The notes below the pieces were generated by a model. That model searched no databases, was not told the DNA's origin, and saw only the letters and a list, made by a program, of their open reading frames with translations. A stretch of DNA of 64,000 bases from Ignavibacterium sp. (lineage in GTDB: Bacteria > Bacteroidota > Ignavibacteria > Ignavibacteriales > Ignavibacteriaceae). The stretch lies in contig JAGXRK010000012.1 of the NCBI GenBank assembly GCA_018335755.1, positions 1 through 64,000 on the forward strand, read 5' to 3'. Of the stretch, positions 28,485 through 39,498 are shown one piece after another. Each line of letters opens with the position of its first letter. The stretch's first letter is position 1. The translations under genes were made by a program, and so were the position numbers.

Positions 28485-29372
28485 ATGAAAGAATATCTTG
28501 ACCTAGTTAAAACGGTCTTGAATGAAGGAAACAGAAAAGCTTCGCGCACAGGAGTTGATACAATTTCTTATTTCGGCGCATTTTATAGAGTTGATCTATC
28601 CAAAGGCTTTCCGCTGCTTACCACAAAAAAAATGGAGTGGAAATCTCTTCTTAATGAAGTACTTTGGTATTTATCAGGAGAGCATCACATAAGAAATTTA
28701 AGAGAGCACACTAAAATATGGGATGCCTGGGCTGATGAAGATGGACGTTTACAGACAGCATACGGCAGATTCTGGAGAAGGTATCCTGTACCTGAAAGTA
28801 ATGCAATTCTTGATGGTGAGATATATGTAGATGAAAATCATAGGTTTGTTAAAAAGGAAGAAAATGGTGCGCTGGTTTTTGATCAGGTCGGATGGGTCAT
28901 TAATGAGATTAAAAATAATCCGAATTCAAGAAGATTGGTTATTTCAGCCTGGCATCCGGCAAATGCTGTTATCAGTAAATTGCCTCCTTGCCACTATACT
29001 TTTACATTCAATGTTAATGATGGAAAATTAAATTGCCATCTAACTCAACGTTCTGGCGATATTGCACTCGGCATACCATTTAATTTAGCAGCGTATTCTA
29101 TGCTGACTCAGATCATTGCACAGGAGACAAATCTTGAATTAGGATATTTTGCTCACACAATTGTAGATGCTCATATTTATGTAGCTGAAAAGGGAAGTGT
29201 AAATGAAAAACTTGATCATCTTGAAGGATTAAAGCTTCAATTAACAAGGGAACCGTTACCTTTGCCAAAATTGCTAATTGAAAAAAAATCAATTGACAAA
29301 TTAAAATTTGATGATTTTGAACTGATTGGATACCAGCATCATGAGAAAATAAAATTTGGAGTAGCTGTTTGA
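28485..29372 (+). CDS. thyA: Thymidylate synthase
   Basis: 295 aa; LSKGFPLLTTKKMEWKSLLNEVLWYLSGE, PPCHYTFTFNVNDGKLNCHLTQRSGDIALGIPFNLAAYSML, DAHIY. Confidence 0.97.
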   Translation: MKEYLDLVKTVLNEGNRKASRTGVDTISYFGAFYRVDLSKGFPLLTTKKMEWKSLLNEVLWYLSGEHHIRNLREHTKIWDAWADEDGRLQTAYGRFWRRYPVPESNAILDGEIYVDENHRFVKKEENGALVFDQVGWVINEIKNNPNSRRLVISAWHPANAVISKLPPCHYTFTFNVNDGKLNCHLTQRSGDIALGIPFNLAAYSMLTQIIAQETNLELGYFAHTIVDAHIYVAEKGSVNEKLDHLEGLKLQLTREPLPLPKLLIEKKSIDKLKFDDFELIGYQHHEKIKFGVAV

Positions 29373-29851
29373 AAATTTCAATAATTGTTGCCATAGCAAA
29401 AAATGGAGTTATCGGTAAGACAAATGGAGAAATGCCCTGGCATGTTAAGGAAGAATTTCAACACTTCAGAAAAACTACTTTTGGTTATCCTGTATTGATG
29501 GGAAGAAAAACTTTTGAAACTTTGGGTAAACCGTTAAAGGGAAGACAAAATATTATCGTAACCCGAAATCAATCATATAGTGTTATTTTTACAGAGGTTC
29601 TGATTTTACACAGTCTTGATGAAGCTGTTGATTATTGCCGGATGAAAAATGAAAAACAAATCTTTATTATTGGCGGAGGAGAAATTTATCGTCAGGCAAT
29701 TTCATTGGCTGATGAAATGATAATATCAGTGATGAAGTTTGAAGCTGAAGGAGAAGTTAAATTTCCTCATTTCAGTAAAAACTTGTGGAAAGTTGTTTCC
29801 ACCGAAGATCACGAACAATTTGAAATATTCAGATACCAAAGAATCAAATAA
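29369..29851 (+). CDS. folA: Dihydrofolate reductase
   Basis: 160 aa; ISIIVAIAKNGVIGKTNGEMPWHVKEEFQHFRKTT, VLMGRKTFETLGKPLKGRQNIIVTR. Confidence 0.96.
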   Translation: MKISIIVAIAKNGVIGKTNGEMPWHVKEEFQHFRKTTFGYPVLMGRKTFETLGKPLKGRQNIIVTRNQSYSVIFTEVLILHSLDEAVDYCRMKNEKQIFIIGGGEIYRQAISLADEMIISVMKFEAEGEVKFPHFSKNLWKVVSTEDHEQFEIFRYQRIK

Positions 29852-31698
29852 TGTCAGTTAATCGTATTAAAATATTACCTGAAAATCTTGCCAATAAAAT
29901 TGCTGCCGGAGAAGTAGTTCAACGTCCGGAATCAGTAGTAAAAGAATTGCTTGAAAATGCTATTGATGCAAATGCAAAAAACATTGAAGTGATAATTAAA
30001 CAGTCAGGAAAATCCCTTATACAGGTGTGTGATGATGGTTTAGGAATGACGGAAGATGACGTTAAACTTTGCATTCAGAAGCATGCAACAAGTAAAATAT
30101 ATGATTATAAAGATCTCGAAGCGATTAAAACTCTTGGATTCCGCGGTGAAGCTCTCAGCTCAATCGGCTCAGTAAGTCAATTTGAAATAAAAACTGAAAC
30201 AAGAGATGAAGAGATTGGTACTTTACTGAAAATTGAAAATGACAATCAGATAACAATTGAAAAAACCTCTGCTGCAAAAGGAACGTGTGTTTCAGTTAAA
30301 AATCTTTTTTATAATACTCCAGCCAGAAGAAAATTTCTGAAAACTGATGGTACTGAGTTAAAGCACATAATCGATACATTTAATAAACTTGCATTAAGCA
30401 ATCCTGAAATTTCTTTCAAGTTTTACAACAATGATAATCTGGTATTTGAATATGCTGCTTGCTCAACAGAGGATAGATTAAAGCAGGTTTTTGCTGATAA
30501 TATTCTTGATGGTGTAGTTCCTGTTTATGAAAAAACGGAATATATAACAATTAAAGGTTTTATTGGAAAACCCACCTTGCTTACAAAAAGCAAAGGCGAT
30601 CAGTATTTATTTCTGAACAAACGATTTGTAATCAGTAAACAGATCAATCACGCAGTATTTAATGCTTATGAGAATATCCTCGAAAAAGGAGATTATCCCT
30701 TTTTTGTATTGTTCCTTTCGATTGATCCATCGAGAGTTGATGTAAATATTCATCCCTCAAAACTTGAAGTTAAATTTGACGATGACAGGGATGTTTATCA
30801 TTTTGTTATGGCTGTAATCAAAAAAAGCTTAGGTATGTATGACCTTGTTCCCTCAATGACGTTTGATGAAAAAGAAAATGATGAAAAACTAAGATTTGAA
30901 CCTTTTAATAAAACTGCAGCTGGAGACTTTTCAGATCGTCCGTCATTTATTGAACGAAAGGAAAGAATTCCAGTTACGAATAAGGAAATTGATCTGGTTT
31001 TTGGTTCGTTAACGACAGATATAAAAAGAAAAGAAAGCACTCTGAATGCTCATTCGTTTCTTGATGAAGACGAAAAAGATATTTTTGCTGATAATAAAAC
31101 AGTTGAGAGTCAGGTTAAGAGTCCCGAAGAAACCACGTTCATCACTCAGCTTCATAACAAATATATTATATCTCAAATTAAATCCGGCTTAATGATAATT
31201 GACCAGCATGTTGCTCATGAAAGAATATTGTATGAAAAAATATTAAATCGTCTTGAAGCAAATATGCCGTTTTCTCAACATTTACTTTTTCCTTTAACAA
31301 TCCAGTTTGATCCGGGCAGCTTTGAAATCTTACAAGCGCTAAATCCTTTGCTTAATCAAATAGGATTCCAATTAAAGTTCTTTAGCAAAAACACTATAGT
31401 TATTGAAGGAGTTCCTGAAGACATTAAAAGCGGATCAGAGGAGAGAATTCTGAGGGAGTTCATTAAAGAGTATTCTGTAAATGATAGAGAGAAGAAACTT
31501 GAGCAAAAAGATAATATTGCAAAATCTTATTCCTGCAAAGCTGCAATAAAAGCGGGGGATAAACTTTCAGAAAAAGAAATGCATCTTCTTATTGATCAAC
31601 TGTTTGCTACAAGTATGCCTTATGTTTGTCCGCACGGCAGACCAATAATTATAAAAATTTCATTAGAAGAATTTGACAGAAGATTTGGAAGAACTTAA
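29851..31698 (+). CDS. mutL: DNA mismatch repair protein MutL
   Basis: 615 aa; LPENLANKIAAGEVVQRPESVVKELLENAIDANA, GFRGEALSSIGSV, NLFYNTPARRKFLK; C-terminal DQHVAHERILYE and CKAAIKAGDKLS. Confidence 0.97.
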   Translation: MSVNRIKILPENLANKIAAGEVVQRPESVVKELLENAIDANAKNIEVIIKQSGKSLIQVCDDGLGMTEDDVKLCIQKHATSKIYDYKDLEAIKTLGFRGEALSSIGSVSQFEIKTETRDEEIGTLLKIENDNQITIEKTSAAKGTCVSVKNLFYNTPARRKFLKTDGTELKHIIDTFNKLALSNPEISFKFYNNDNLVFEYAACSTEDRLKQVFADNILDGVVPVYEKTEYITIKGFIGKPTLLTKSKGDQYLFLNKRFVISKQINHAVFNAYENILEKGDYPFFVLFLSIDPSRVDVNIHPSKLEVKFDDDRDVYHFVMAVIKKSLGMYDLVPSMTFDEKENDEKLRFEPFNKTAAGDFSDRPSFIERKERIPVTNKEIDLVFGSLTTDIKRKESTLNAHSFLDEDEKDIFADNKTVESQVKSPEETTFITQLHNKYIISQIKSGLMIIDQHVAHERILYEKILNRLEANMPFSQHLLFPLTIQFDPGSFEILQALNPLLNQIGFQLKFFSKNTIVIEGVPEDIKSGSEERILREFIKEYSVNDREKKLEQKDNIAKSYSCKAAIKAGDKLSEKEMHLLIDQLFATSMPYVCPHGRPIIIKISLEEFDRRFGRT

Positions 31699-31752
31699 CT
31701 TAATCTATTAAATATAATCAAGTGACACACTTCAATTAAAAAAGGAAGATTT

Positions 31753-33408
31753 ATGATCAATCAGGATTATAAGAACAAAAGAAAATCGTATGATGAAAAA
31801 TTGAAAGCCGCAAAAACAACGGGTATGAAATTCACATCTGTAAGCGGTGAAACGATAAATCCTTTTTACGGTCCTGATGATATTGAAAATATTAATTATC
31901 TGAGTGATTTAGGTTTTCCGGGTGAATATCCTTACACACGCGGAATTCACGTTAATGGTTATCGCGGAAAAATCTGGACGATGCGACAGTTTGCGGGATT
32001 TGGTACGCCTGAAGATACGAATGAAAGGTTTCATTATTTGTTAAACCACGGACAAACAGGTCTTTCGGTTGCTTTCGACCTTCCTACATTAATGGGATGG
32101 GATGCTGATGCTCCGATTAGTGACGGTGAAGTAGGCATCTGTGGTGTAGCCATCTCATCATTAAAAGATATGGAAATTCTTTTTAATAAAATTCCTCTTG
32201 ATAAAGTTTCTACTTCCATGACAATCAATTCTCCGGCAGCTATGATATTTGCTTTTTATCTTGCTGTTGCTCAAAAACAGGGAGTCGAATTTAAGAATCT
32301 ACGCGGAACTCTGCAGAATGATATACTAAAGGAATACATAGCTCAGAAAGAATATATATATCCGCCTCATCCTTCAATGCGGATAATAGTTGATATGATT
32401 GAATATTGTAAGAATGAAGTCCCGCAATGGAATCCGGTTTCAGTTAGTGGTTATCATATCAGAGAGGCTGGTTCAACTTCTGTTCAGGAGTTAGCTTATA
32501 CTCTTGCAGATGGATTTGCCTACATCGAAGCATGCATTGAGAGAGGAATGGATGTGGATGATTTTGCACCAAGAATTTCATTTTTCTTCAATTCCCATTT
32601 AGATTTTTTTGAAGAGATTGCCAAGTTTAGAGCCGCCAGAAAAATCTACGCCAAACGCATGAAAGAAAAATACGGAGCAAAAAATCCGAGAAGCTGGTGG
32701 TTAAGATTTCATACACAAACTGCGGGATGTACACTAACTGCACAGCAGCCGGAAAATAATATTGTTAGAACAGCCTTTCAGGCACTTGCAGGTGTGCTTG
32801 GTGGCACGCAATCACTGCATACAAACTCAATGGATGAAACTCTTGCTCTGCCAAGTGAAAAAGCGGTTAAAATTGCTCTTAGAACTCAACAACTTATTGC
32901 GTATGAAACCGGCGTCATAAATACAGTTGATCCTCTCGGCGGTAGTTATTTTGTTGAAGCATTGACTGATAAGATGGAAAAAGAAGCCAATGAAATATTT
33001 GAACAGATTGATGCACTTGGTGGCGTGGTAGCAGCAATAGAAACCGGTTATTTTCAGAAAGAGATTGCAGATGCCGCGTATAGATATCAAAAAGAGGTGG
33101 AGCGAAAGGAAAAGTTTATTGTTGGTGTAAATGAGTTTGTTGAAGAGAAGGAAAAAATTGATATTCCAATACTTACTGTTTCACCTGAAGTTCAAAAACA
33201 GCAGGTAAAAAGATTAAGTGAAATCAAGCAAACCCGAAACCATGAAGCCGTAAAAGAATCCTTAAATGAAATTCATAATTCTGCTTTGAACGGTAATAAC
33301 TTAATGCCTGTTTTTATAAGAGCTGCAAATAATTATGTAACACTGGGCGAAATGGTAGGTGAATTAAAAGAGGTCTTCGGTACATACGAAGAAATTGCTG
33401 TATTCTGA
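31753..33408 (+). CDS. Acyl-CoA mutase large subunit (methylmalonyl-/isobutyryl-CoA mutase catalytic domain, no B12-binding domain)
   Basis: 551 aa; [90 protein letters not shown]; ends after the catalytic domain. Confidence 0.92.
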   Translation: MINQDYKNKRKSYDEKLKAAKTTGMKFTSVSGETINPFYGPDDIENINYLSDLGFPGEYPYTRGIHVNGYRGKIWTMRQFAGFGTPEDTNERFHYLLNHGQTGLSVAFDLPTLMGWDADAPISDGEVGICGVAISSLKDMEILFNKIPLDKVSTSMTINSPAAMIFAFYLAVAQKQGVEFKNLRGTLQNDILKEYIAQKEYIYPPHPSMRIIVDMIEYCKNEVPQWNPVSVSGYHIREAGSTSVQELAYTLADGFAYIEACIERGMDVDDFAPRISFFFNSHLDFFEEIAKFRAARKIYAKRMKEKYGAKNPRSWWLRFHTQTAGCTLTAQQPENNIVRTAFQALAGVLGGTQSLHTNSMDETLALPSEKAVKIALRTQQLIAYETGVINTVDPLGGSYFVEALTDKMEKEANEIFEQIDALGGVVAAIETGYFQKEIADAAYRYQKEVERKEKFIVGVNEFVEEKEKIDIPILTVSPEVQKQQVKRLSEIKQTRNHEAVKESLNEIHNSALNGNNLMPVFIRAANNYVTLGEMVGELKEVFGTYEEIAVF

Positions 33409-34283
33409 TGAAAACATATTTGAAACTTTTTCGTGTTTCGCAATGGATTAAAAACTTTTTTGTTTTTGTGCCGCTTCTTTTTTCGCTTCATCTATTCGAA
33501 GAAGACTTTTTTACAACTGCATTCAGAGCATTTATTACTTTTTGTTTAGCATCAAGTTTTGTTTATATAATTAACGATATAGTGGACCGCGATGCAGACC
33601 GTGCTCATCCTGAAAAGAAGAACAGACCTATTGCATCAGGAAAAGTTACTGTTAATACTGCATTATTTTTAGCAGCACTTCTGCTTGTATTCATCATCAT
33701 ATTGATGTTTACATTCAATTTAATTTTTAATATTGCTGTAATTGGATTCCTTTTATTAAATACTCTTTACTCATTCTGGTTTAAGCATATTGTAATACTT
33801 GATGTTTTCAGCATTGCAGCCGGATTTGCCTTAAGAGTATTAGGTGGAGCCTTTGCAATAAATGTTGAAATTTCAAGCTGGCTGATATTGACAACAATGT
33901 TTATATCATTATTCCTCGGTGTGATGAAACGCCACTCCGAATTATCAGTTGCTACGTATGAGGGAAATTCCTCAACACGCAGAGTACTTGAGCATTACTC
34001 CATAGATTTTGCAAATCAGATGGCCACAGTTGCAGCAGCAGGTGTAATAATTTGTTATGCGCTGTATACAGTTGCAACGCGAACTATTACAGTATTTGGA
34101 ACTGAAAATTTAATCTACACAACACCTTTTGTTGTCTTTGGAATATTCAGATATATGTACCTTGTTTACAAGTTTGATAAGGGAGAAAATACAACAAGGA
34201 TTATGGTAACTGATATTCCGATGATAGTTACTATTATCTCATATGTAATTGTTACAGTATTAATAATTTATAAAGTTTTTTAA
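33408..34283 (+). CDS. UbiA family prenyltransferase, decaprenyl-phosphate phosphoribosyltransferase-like
   Basis: 291 aa; RVSQWIKNFFVFVPLLFS, FVYIINDIVDRDADRAHPEKKNRPIASGKV. Confidence 0.85.
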   Translation: MKTYLKLFRVSQWIKNFFVFVPLLFSLHLFEEDFFTTAFRAFITFCLASSFVYIINDIVDRDADRAHPEKKNRPIASGKVTVNTALFLAALLLVFIIILMFTFNLIFNIAVIGFLLLNTLYSFWFKHIVILDVFSIAAGFALRVLGGAFAINVEISSWLILTTMFISLFLGVMKRHSELSVATYEGNSSTRRVLEHYSIDFANQMATVAAAGVIICYALYTVATRTITVFGTENLIYTTPFVVFGIFRYMYLVYKFDKGENTTRIMVTDIPMIVTIISYVIVTVLIIYKVF

Positions 34284-34288
34284 GTTAT

Positions 34289-34756
34289 ATGATAATTAGA
34301 TTTTTATTTTTTTTACTTTTGTTTTTCTCATCAACTAATTGCTCAGGTTTAAAAGAAGTGAACAAATCTGATTTTAAAATAAATATTACAGAAATAAACT
34401 CCTGGTTGAATTTGATGCCCGGTGGCCCGGGATCATTTCATTTAAGTGGTGAATTGGAAATTCATTCAGATCCTGAGAGTATGATAAATGATATCAGTAT
34501 TAAAGAAATTGTAGTTTACACAGGTAAACAACTTCTCTACGGATTTAAACCAGTTTTTCAGTATTCACGAACTGAACCTGATTTTTCGTTAAACAATAAA
34601 AAAATTGAGGTCTATCAATTCTTCACTGAAAAAGGGCTTGAAATTCGCGAAGTTCTTATGGGAAATAATCTGATAAATGTTGAACTGACACTGGTTATCG
34701 ATGATAAGGAGCTGGTTGAAAAGTTAAAAGATATTGAAGTTACACGGGCTTACTGA
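34289..34756 (+). CDS. Hypothetical envelope protein / possible lipoprotein
   Basis: 155 aa; signal-peptide-like N-terminus MIIRFLFFLLLFFSSTNCSG with possible lipobox; no family recognised. Confidence 0.6.
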   Translation: MIIRFLFFLLLFFSSTNCSGLKEVNKSDFKINITEINSWLNLMPGGPGSFHLSGELEIHSDPESMINDISIKEIVVYTGKQLLYGFKPVFQYSRTEPDFSLNNKKIEVYQFFTEKGLEIREVLMGNNLINVELTLVIDDKELVEKLKDIEVTRAY

Positions 34757-35982
34757 TGCTTGAACATCTGCTTATTTTAATTATCCTTATTTTATTGAGT
34801 GCATTTTTTTCTTCAACTGAACTTGCATTTGTTGTTGCTAATAGATTAAAAATTGAAATTAAAGTAAGATCAAAAAACCTGGCTGCGATTAATGCTGACT
34901 ATTTTATTAAAAACACACAGGATTTCTTTTCAACAATTTTGATCAGCAACAACATAATTAATATTGCTTTTGCCTCATTAAGCGCCATTTATCTATCACT
35001 TCATTTCGGATTAAGTGAGTATGAAATATTAATCGTATCCACGCTGGTATTGTTGTTATTTGGTGAACTCATTCCAAAATATTTTGCAAGAGAACTAGCT
35101 GATCGTTTCGTTTTAGTTGTAGCTATTCCTTTAAGATTATTCTCATTTATTCTTTATCCTTTCGTTAAACCGCTTTCCCAGCTGTCAAATTTTACAATGA
35201 AAAGTCAGAAGCTGCAGGCTGACAATATATTTAACTTATTTGATAAAGAAGATTTTAAATCATTGGTTGACGAGAGTCATAAAGCCGGTAATGTTAAAAA
35301 ACAGGAGGGAAGTTTTATCAGTAAAGTTTTTGAACTTGGTGATCAAAAAGTTTATGAAGCCCTTACTCCAAGAACCGGAATAGTAGGATTGGAAATTAAC
35401 CAAACTATTGATGAAGCGATATCAGCTTTTATTGAGTCAGGTTTTTCAAAGCTTCCGGTTTATGAAGATAATCTTGATAATATAAAGGGAGTGATTCTTG
35501 CAAAGGATTTGTTCACGAATCCAATTTCAATAAAGGATATTTTAAGAGACGTTCAATTTTATCCTGAAACTAAAAAGAGTTTGGAAATCCTCAATGAATT
35601 TCTTACTCAGAATATGTCAATTGCAATTGTAGTTGACGAATTTGGAGGAACGGCAGGAGTTGTTACTGTTGAGGATATAATTGAAGAACTGTTTGGTGAA
35701 ATTAAAGATGAATATGATGTGGATGAAAACATATGTAGAAATATTTCAAAGGGTTCATATATCATTAGCGGTAAAGTTGAGGTAGATCTGATAAATGAAA
35801 AATATCATCTTAACATTCCTATTGGAAACTATGAAACTATCGGAGGTTATGTAATTGAAAAGATTGGCAAAATTCCGAAACAAGGAGAAACTTTTTTAAT
35901 AGATAACTTTCAGATACTCATTATACGTGCCGACAAAGTACGAATAGACCTTATCAAGCTTATTCATAAACCGAATGAATGA
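34756..35982 (+). CDS. CNNM/CBS-domain hemolysin family (CorC/HlyC-like) membrane protein
   Basis: 408 aa; ILLSAFFSSTELAFVVANRLKIE, EALTPRTGIVGL, VVDEFGGTAGVVTVEDIIEELFGEIKDEYD. Confidence 0.93.
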   Translation: MLEHLLILIILILLSAFFSSTELAFVVANRLKIEIKVRSKNLAAINADYFIKNTQDFFSTILISNNIINIAFASLSAIYLSLHFGLSEYEILIVSTLVLLLFGELIPKYFARELADRFVLVVAIPLRLFSFILYPFVKPLSQLSNFTMKSQKLQADNIFNLFDKEDFKSLVDESHKAGNVKKQEGSFISKVFELGDQKVYEALTPRTGIVGLEINQTIDEAISAFIESGFSKLPVYEDNLDNIKGVILAKDLFTNPISIKDILRDVQFYPETKKSLEILNEFLTQNMSIAIVVDEFGGTAGVVTVEDIIEELFGEIKDEYDVDENICRNISKGSYIISGKVEVDLINEKYHLNIPIGNYETIGGYVIEKIGKIPKQGETFLIDNFQILIIRADKVRIDLIKLIHKPNE

Positions 35983-36400
35983 TTTATTTGATAATCTGCC
36001 AGTTGATAAAAAAATTATACTTTTTGATGGTGTTTGTAATTTCTGCAACTTTTGGGTGAATTATGTAATCGATCATGATGAAAAAGATTTTTTCCGATTT
36101 GCATCACTTCAATCTGAATTCGGACAATCTACTCTTAGTAAATTAAATCTCGCAGAGAATGATTTCGATACATTCGTTCTTATTGAAAGCAAAAAATTTT
36201 ATATCAGATCAACAGCTGCTCTTAAAGTTGTAAAAGATATATCAGGATGGTTAAAGATTTTATATCCATTTATCATCCTACCTGTATTTATAAGAGATTC
36301 AGTTTACAATTTAATCGCGAAAAACCGTTATAAAATTTTTGGTAAATCGGAGTTCTGCCGAATTCCTTCCGAAACTGAAAAATCAAAATTCATAGAATAA
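35975..36400 (+). CDS. DCC (DUF393) family thiol-disulfide oxidoreductase-like protein
   Basis: 141 aa; ILFDGVCNFCNFWVNYVIDHD. Confidence 0.88.
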   Translation: MNDLFDNLPVDKKIILFDGVCNFCNFWVNYVIDHDEKDFFRFASLQSEFGQSTLSKLNLAENDFDTFVLIESKKFYIRSTAALKVVKDISGWLKILYPFIILPVFIRDSVYNLIAKNRYKIFGKSEFCRIPSETEKSKFIE

Positions 36401-36593
36401 ATTTCAATTTACCTGTTTTTTTATAAATGCTTTTATGCAATTCCAATCATTCAATCATCAAATTCGTCCAATCTTTAATTTTAAGGATATTCTAAAACTG
36501 CTGATGTCTTTTTCTCAAATTACTTATTGAGTGCATATTTATTAATGTTGGGTATAATGCCATTTTACAGTAAATTTACGCTGCTAAAAATGA

Positions 36594-37745
<1,152 letters not shown>

Positions 37746-37763
37746 TCTTTTAAGGAGGATAAA

Positions 37764-38078
37764 TTGGAACTTTTATTTGCTATGGCACCACAAGGCGGAG
37801 AAGGCGGCGGACAGCTAATGAGTACTCTCATCATGTTCGGAGCAATTTTTGCAATTTTTTATTTTATGATTATCAGACCTCAGCAGAAGCGTGCTAAGGA
37901 AAGGGAAAAACTTTTATCAAATCTTGAAAAAGGTGATAAAGTTGTTACCAGCGGCGGTATTCATGGCGTTATTGCCGGAATTGATGAAAAAACCGTCCTG
38001 CTTCAAATAAGTGAAAACACTAAAGTTAAAATTGATCGAAGCGGTATTGGATCAGTATTGTCAAAGGATTCTAAATAA
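37764..38078 (+). CDS. yajC: Preprotein translocase subunit YajC
   Basis: 104 aa; [39 protein letters not shown]. Confidence 0.94.
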   Translation: MELLFAMAPQGGEGGGQLMSTLIMFGAIFAIFYFMIIRPQQKRAKEREKLLSNLEKGDKVVTSGGIHGVIAGIDEKTVLLQISENTKVKIDRSGIGSVLSKDSK

Positions 38079-38091
38079 AGAGAGTTTGTCT

Positions 38092-39288
38092 ATGTTTTGC
38101 ACCGTTGAAGAGGCCGTTGAAGAAATAAAAAATGGAAAAGTGATAATTATTGTTGACGATGAAGATCGTGAGAACGAAGGGGACTTCATTTGTGCAGCTG
38201 AATATGTAACTCCGGATATTGTGAATTTTATGGTAACACACGGCAGAGGTATGCTGTGTGTTGCCTTATCAGGTAAAAGACTTGATGAATTAAATCTTCC
38301 TTTAATGGTTGACACAAATTCTGCACTTCACGGCACTCAATTTACTGTTACAGTTGATGCAATTGAAGGAACAACCACAGGAATTTCTGCTGCTGATCGT
38401 TCACTAACTATTAAGAAACTTATAGATGAAAATTCAAAAGCGAATGATTTTGCAAGACCAGGTCATATATTTCCATTGAGAGCATTCGATGAAGGTGTAT
38501 TAAGAAGGGCCGGACACACTGAAGCTGCTGTTGATATTTGCAGGATCGCTAAACTTAAGCCGGCAGGTGTACTTTGTGAAATTCTTAAGGAAAATGGTGA
38601 GATGGCAAGACAACCTGAACTCTTTGAGATAGCTAAAAATTTTAATATAAAAATTTTAACCGTCCAAAATCTTATTAGGCATAGACTAAAAAATGAAAAC
38701 CTGATTGAAAAAATTTCTGATATTGATTTTCCAACAAAGCATGGTCATTTAAGGCTTCATCTTTACAGAAGTCTTCTGGATAGGAAAAAACAGGTTGCAT
38801 TAATTAAAGGTACTCCGGGTCCCGATCAACCATTTTTAGTAAGAATGCATTCTGAATGTTTGACAGGTGATGTCTTTCACTCATTAAGATGTGATTGCCA
38901 TGATCAATTAAATTCTGCTTTGGACATTATTGAACAGAATGGATCTGGTGCTCTGGTTTATATGCGTCAGGAAGGAAGGGGAATTGGTTTAGAGAATAAA
39001 ATTCGTGCATATAAATTACAGGATCAGGGTAGAGACACAGTAGAAGCAAATGAGGAACTTGGCTTTAAAGCAGATATCCGTGACTACGGAATTGGTGCAC
39101 AAATACTTTTGGATCTTGGAATAAAAAAAATTCGACTTCTTACTAACAATCCTAAAAAAGTGATAGGACTGAACGGTTACGGACTCGAAATAGTTGAACG
39201 CGTTCCGATTGAAATCCAGCCAAATCTGAGCAACGAAAAATATCTTAAAACCAAGCGCGATAAACTCGGACATATCATTTTACAGTAA
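38092..39288 (+). CDS. ribBA: Bifunctional 3,4-dihydroxy-2-butanone 4-phosphate synthase / GTP cyclohydrolase II
   Basis: [79 protein letters not shown]. Start 38092 chosen because 38011 overlaps yajC. Confidence 0.95.
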   Translation: MFCTVEEAVEEIKNGKVIIIVDDEDRENEGDFICAAEYVTPDIVNFMVTHGRGMLCVALSGKRLDELNLPLMVDTNSALHGTQFTVTVDAIEGTTTGISAADRSLTIKKLIDENSKANDFARPGHIFPLRAFDEGVLRRAGHTEAAVDICRIAKLKPAGVLCEILKENGEMARQPELFEIAKNFNIKILTVQNLIRHRLKNENLIEKISDIDFPTKHGHLRLHLYRSLLDRKKQVALIKGTPGPDQPFLVRMHSECLTGDVFHSLRCDCHDQLNSALDIIEQNGSGALVYMRQEGRGIGLENKIRAYKLQDQGRDTVEANEELGFKADIRDYGIGAQILLDLGIKKIRLLTNNPKKVIGLNGYGLEIVERVPIEIQPNLSNEKYLKTKRDKLGHIILQ

Positions 39289-39498
39289 TCCACTTTTTTC
39301 GCTGTAAAATTATTAAAATTTAGGGAATGGACTCCTGTTTATTCAGATGTTACTAAATTGATTCGATACAACAATTTATAATGCTGGCTTTTATTATTTC
39401 AAATTTGGCCTTTATTAAATAATTGCATAATTCCATTCGTTTCATATCTCATTCATTAGTGTTATTTTTGAACAACCATTTGTCAGAGAGTTATTAAG

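Noticed and set aside
38011-38091. 27-codon N-terminal extension of RibBA overlapping yajC
   Set aside because: Non-homologous extension; the ATG at 38092 begins directly before the conserved RibB domain.
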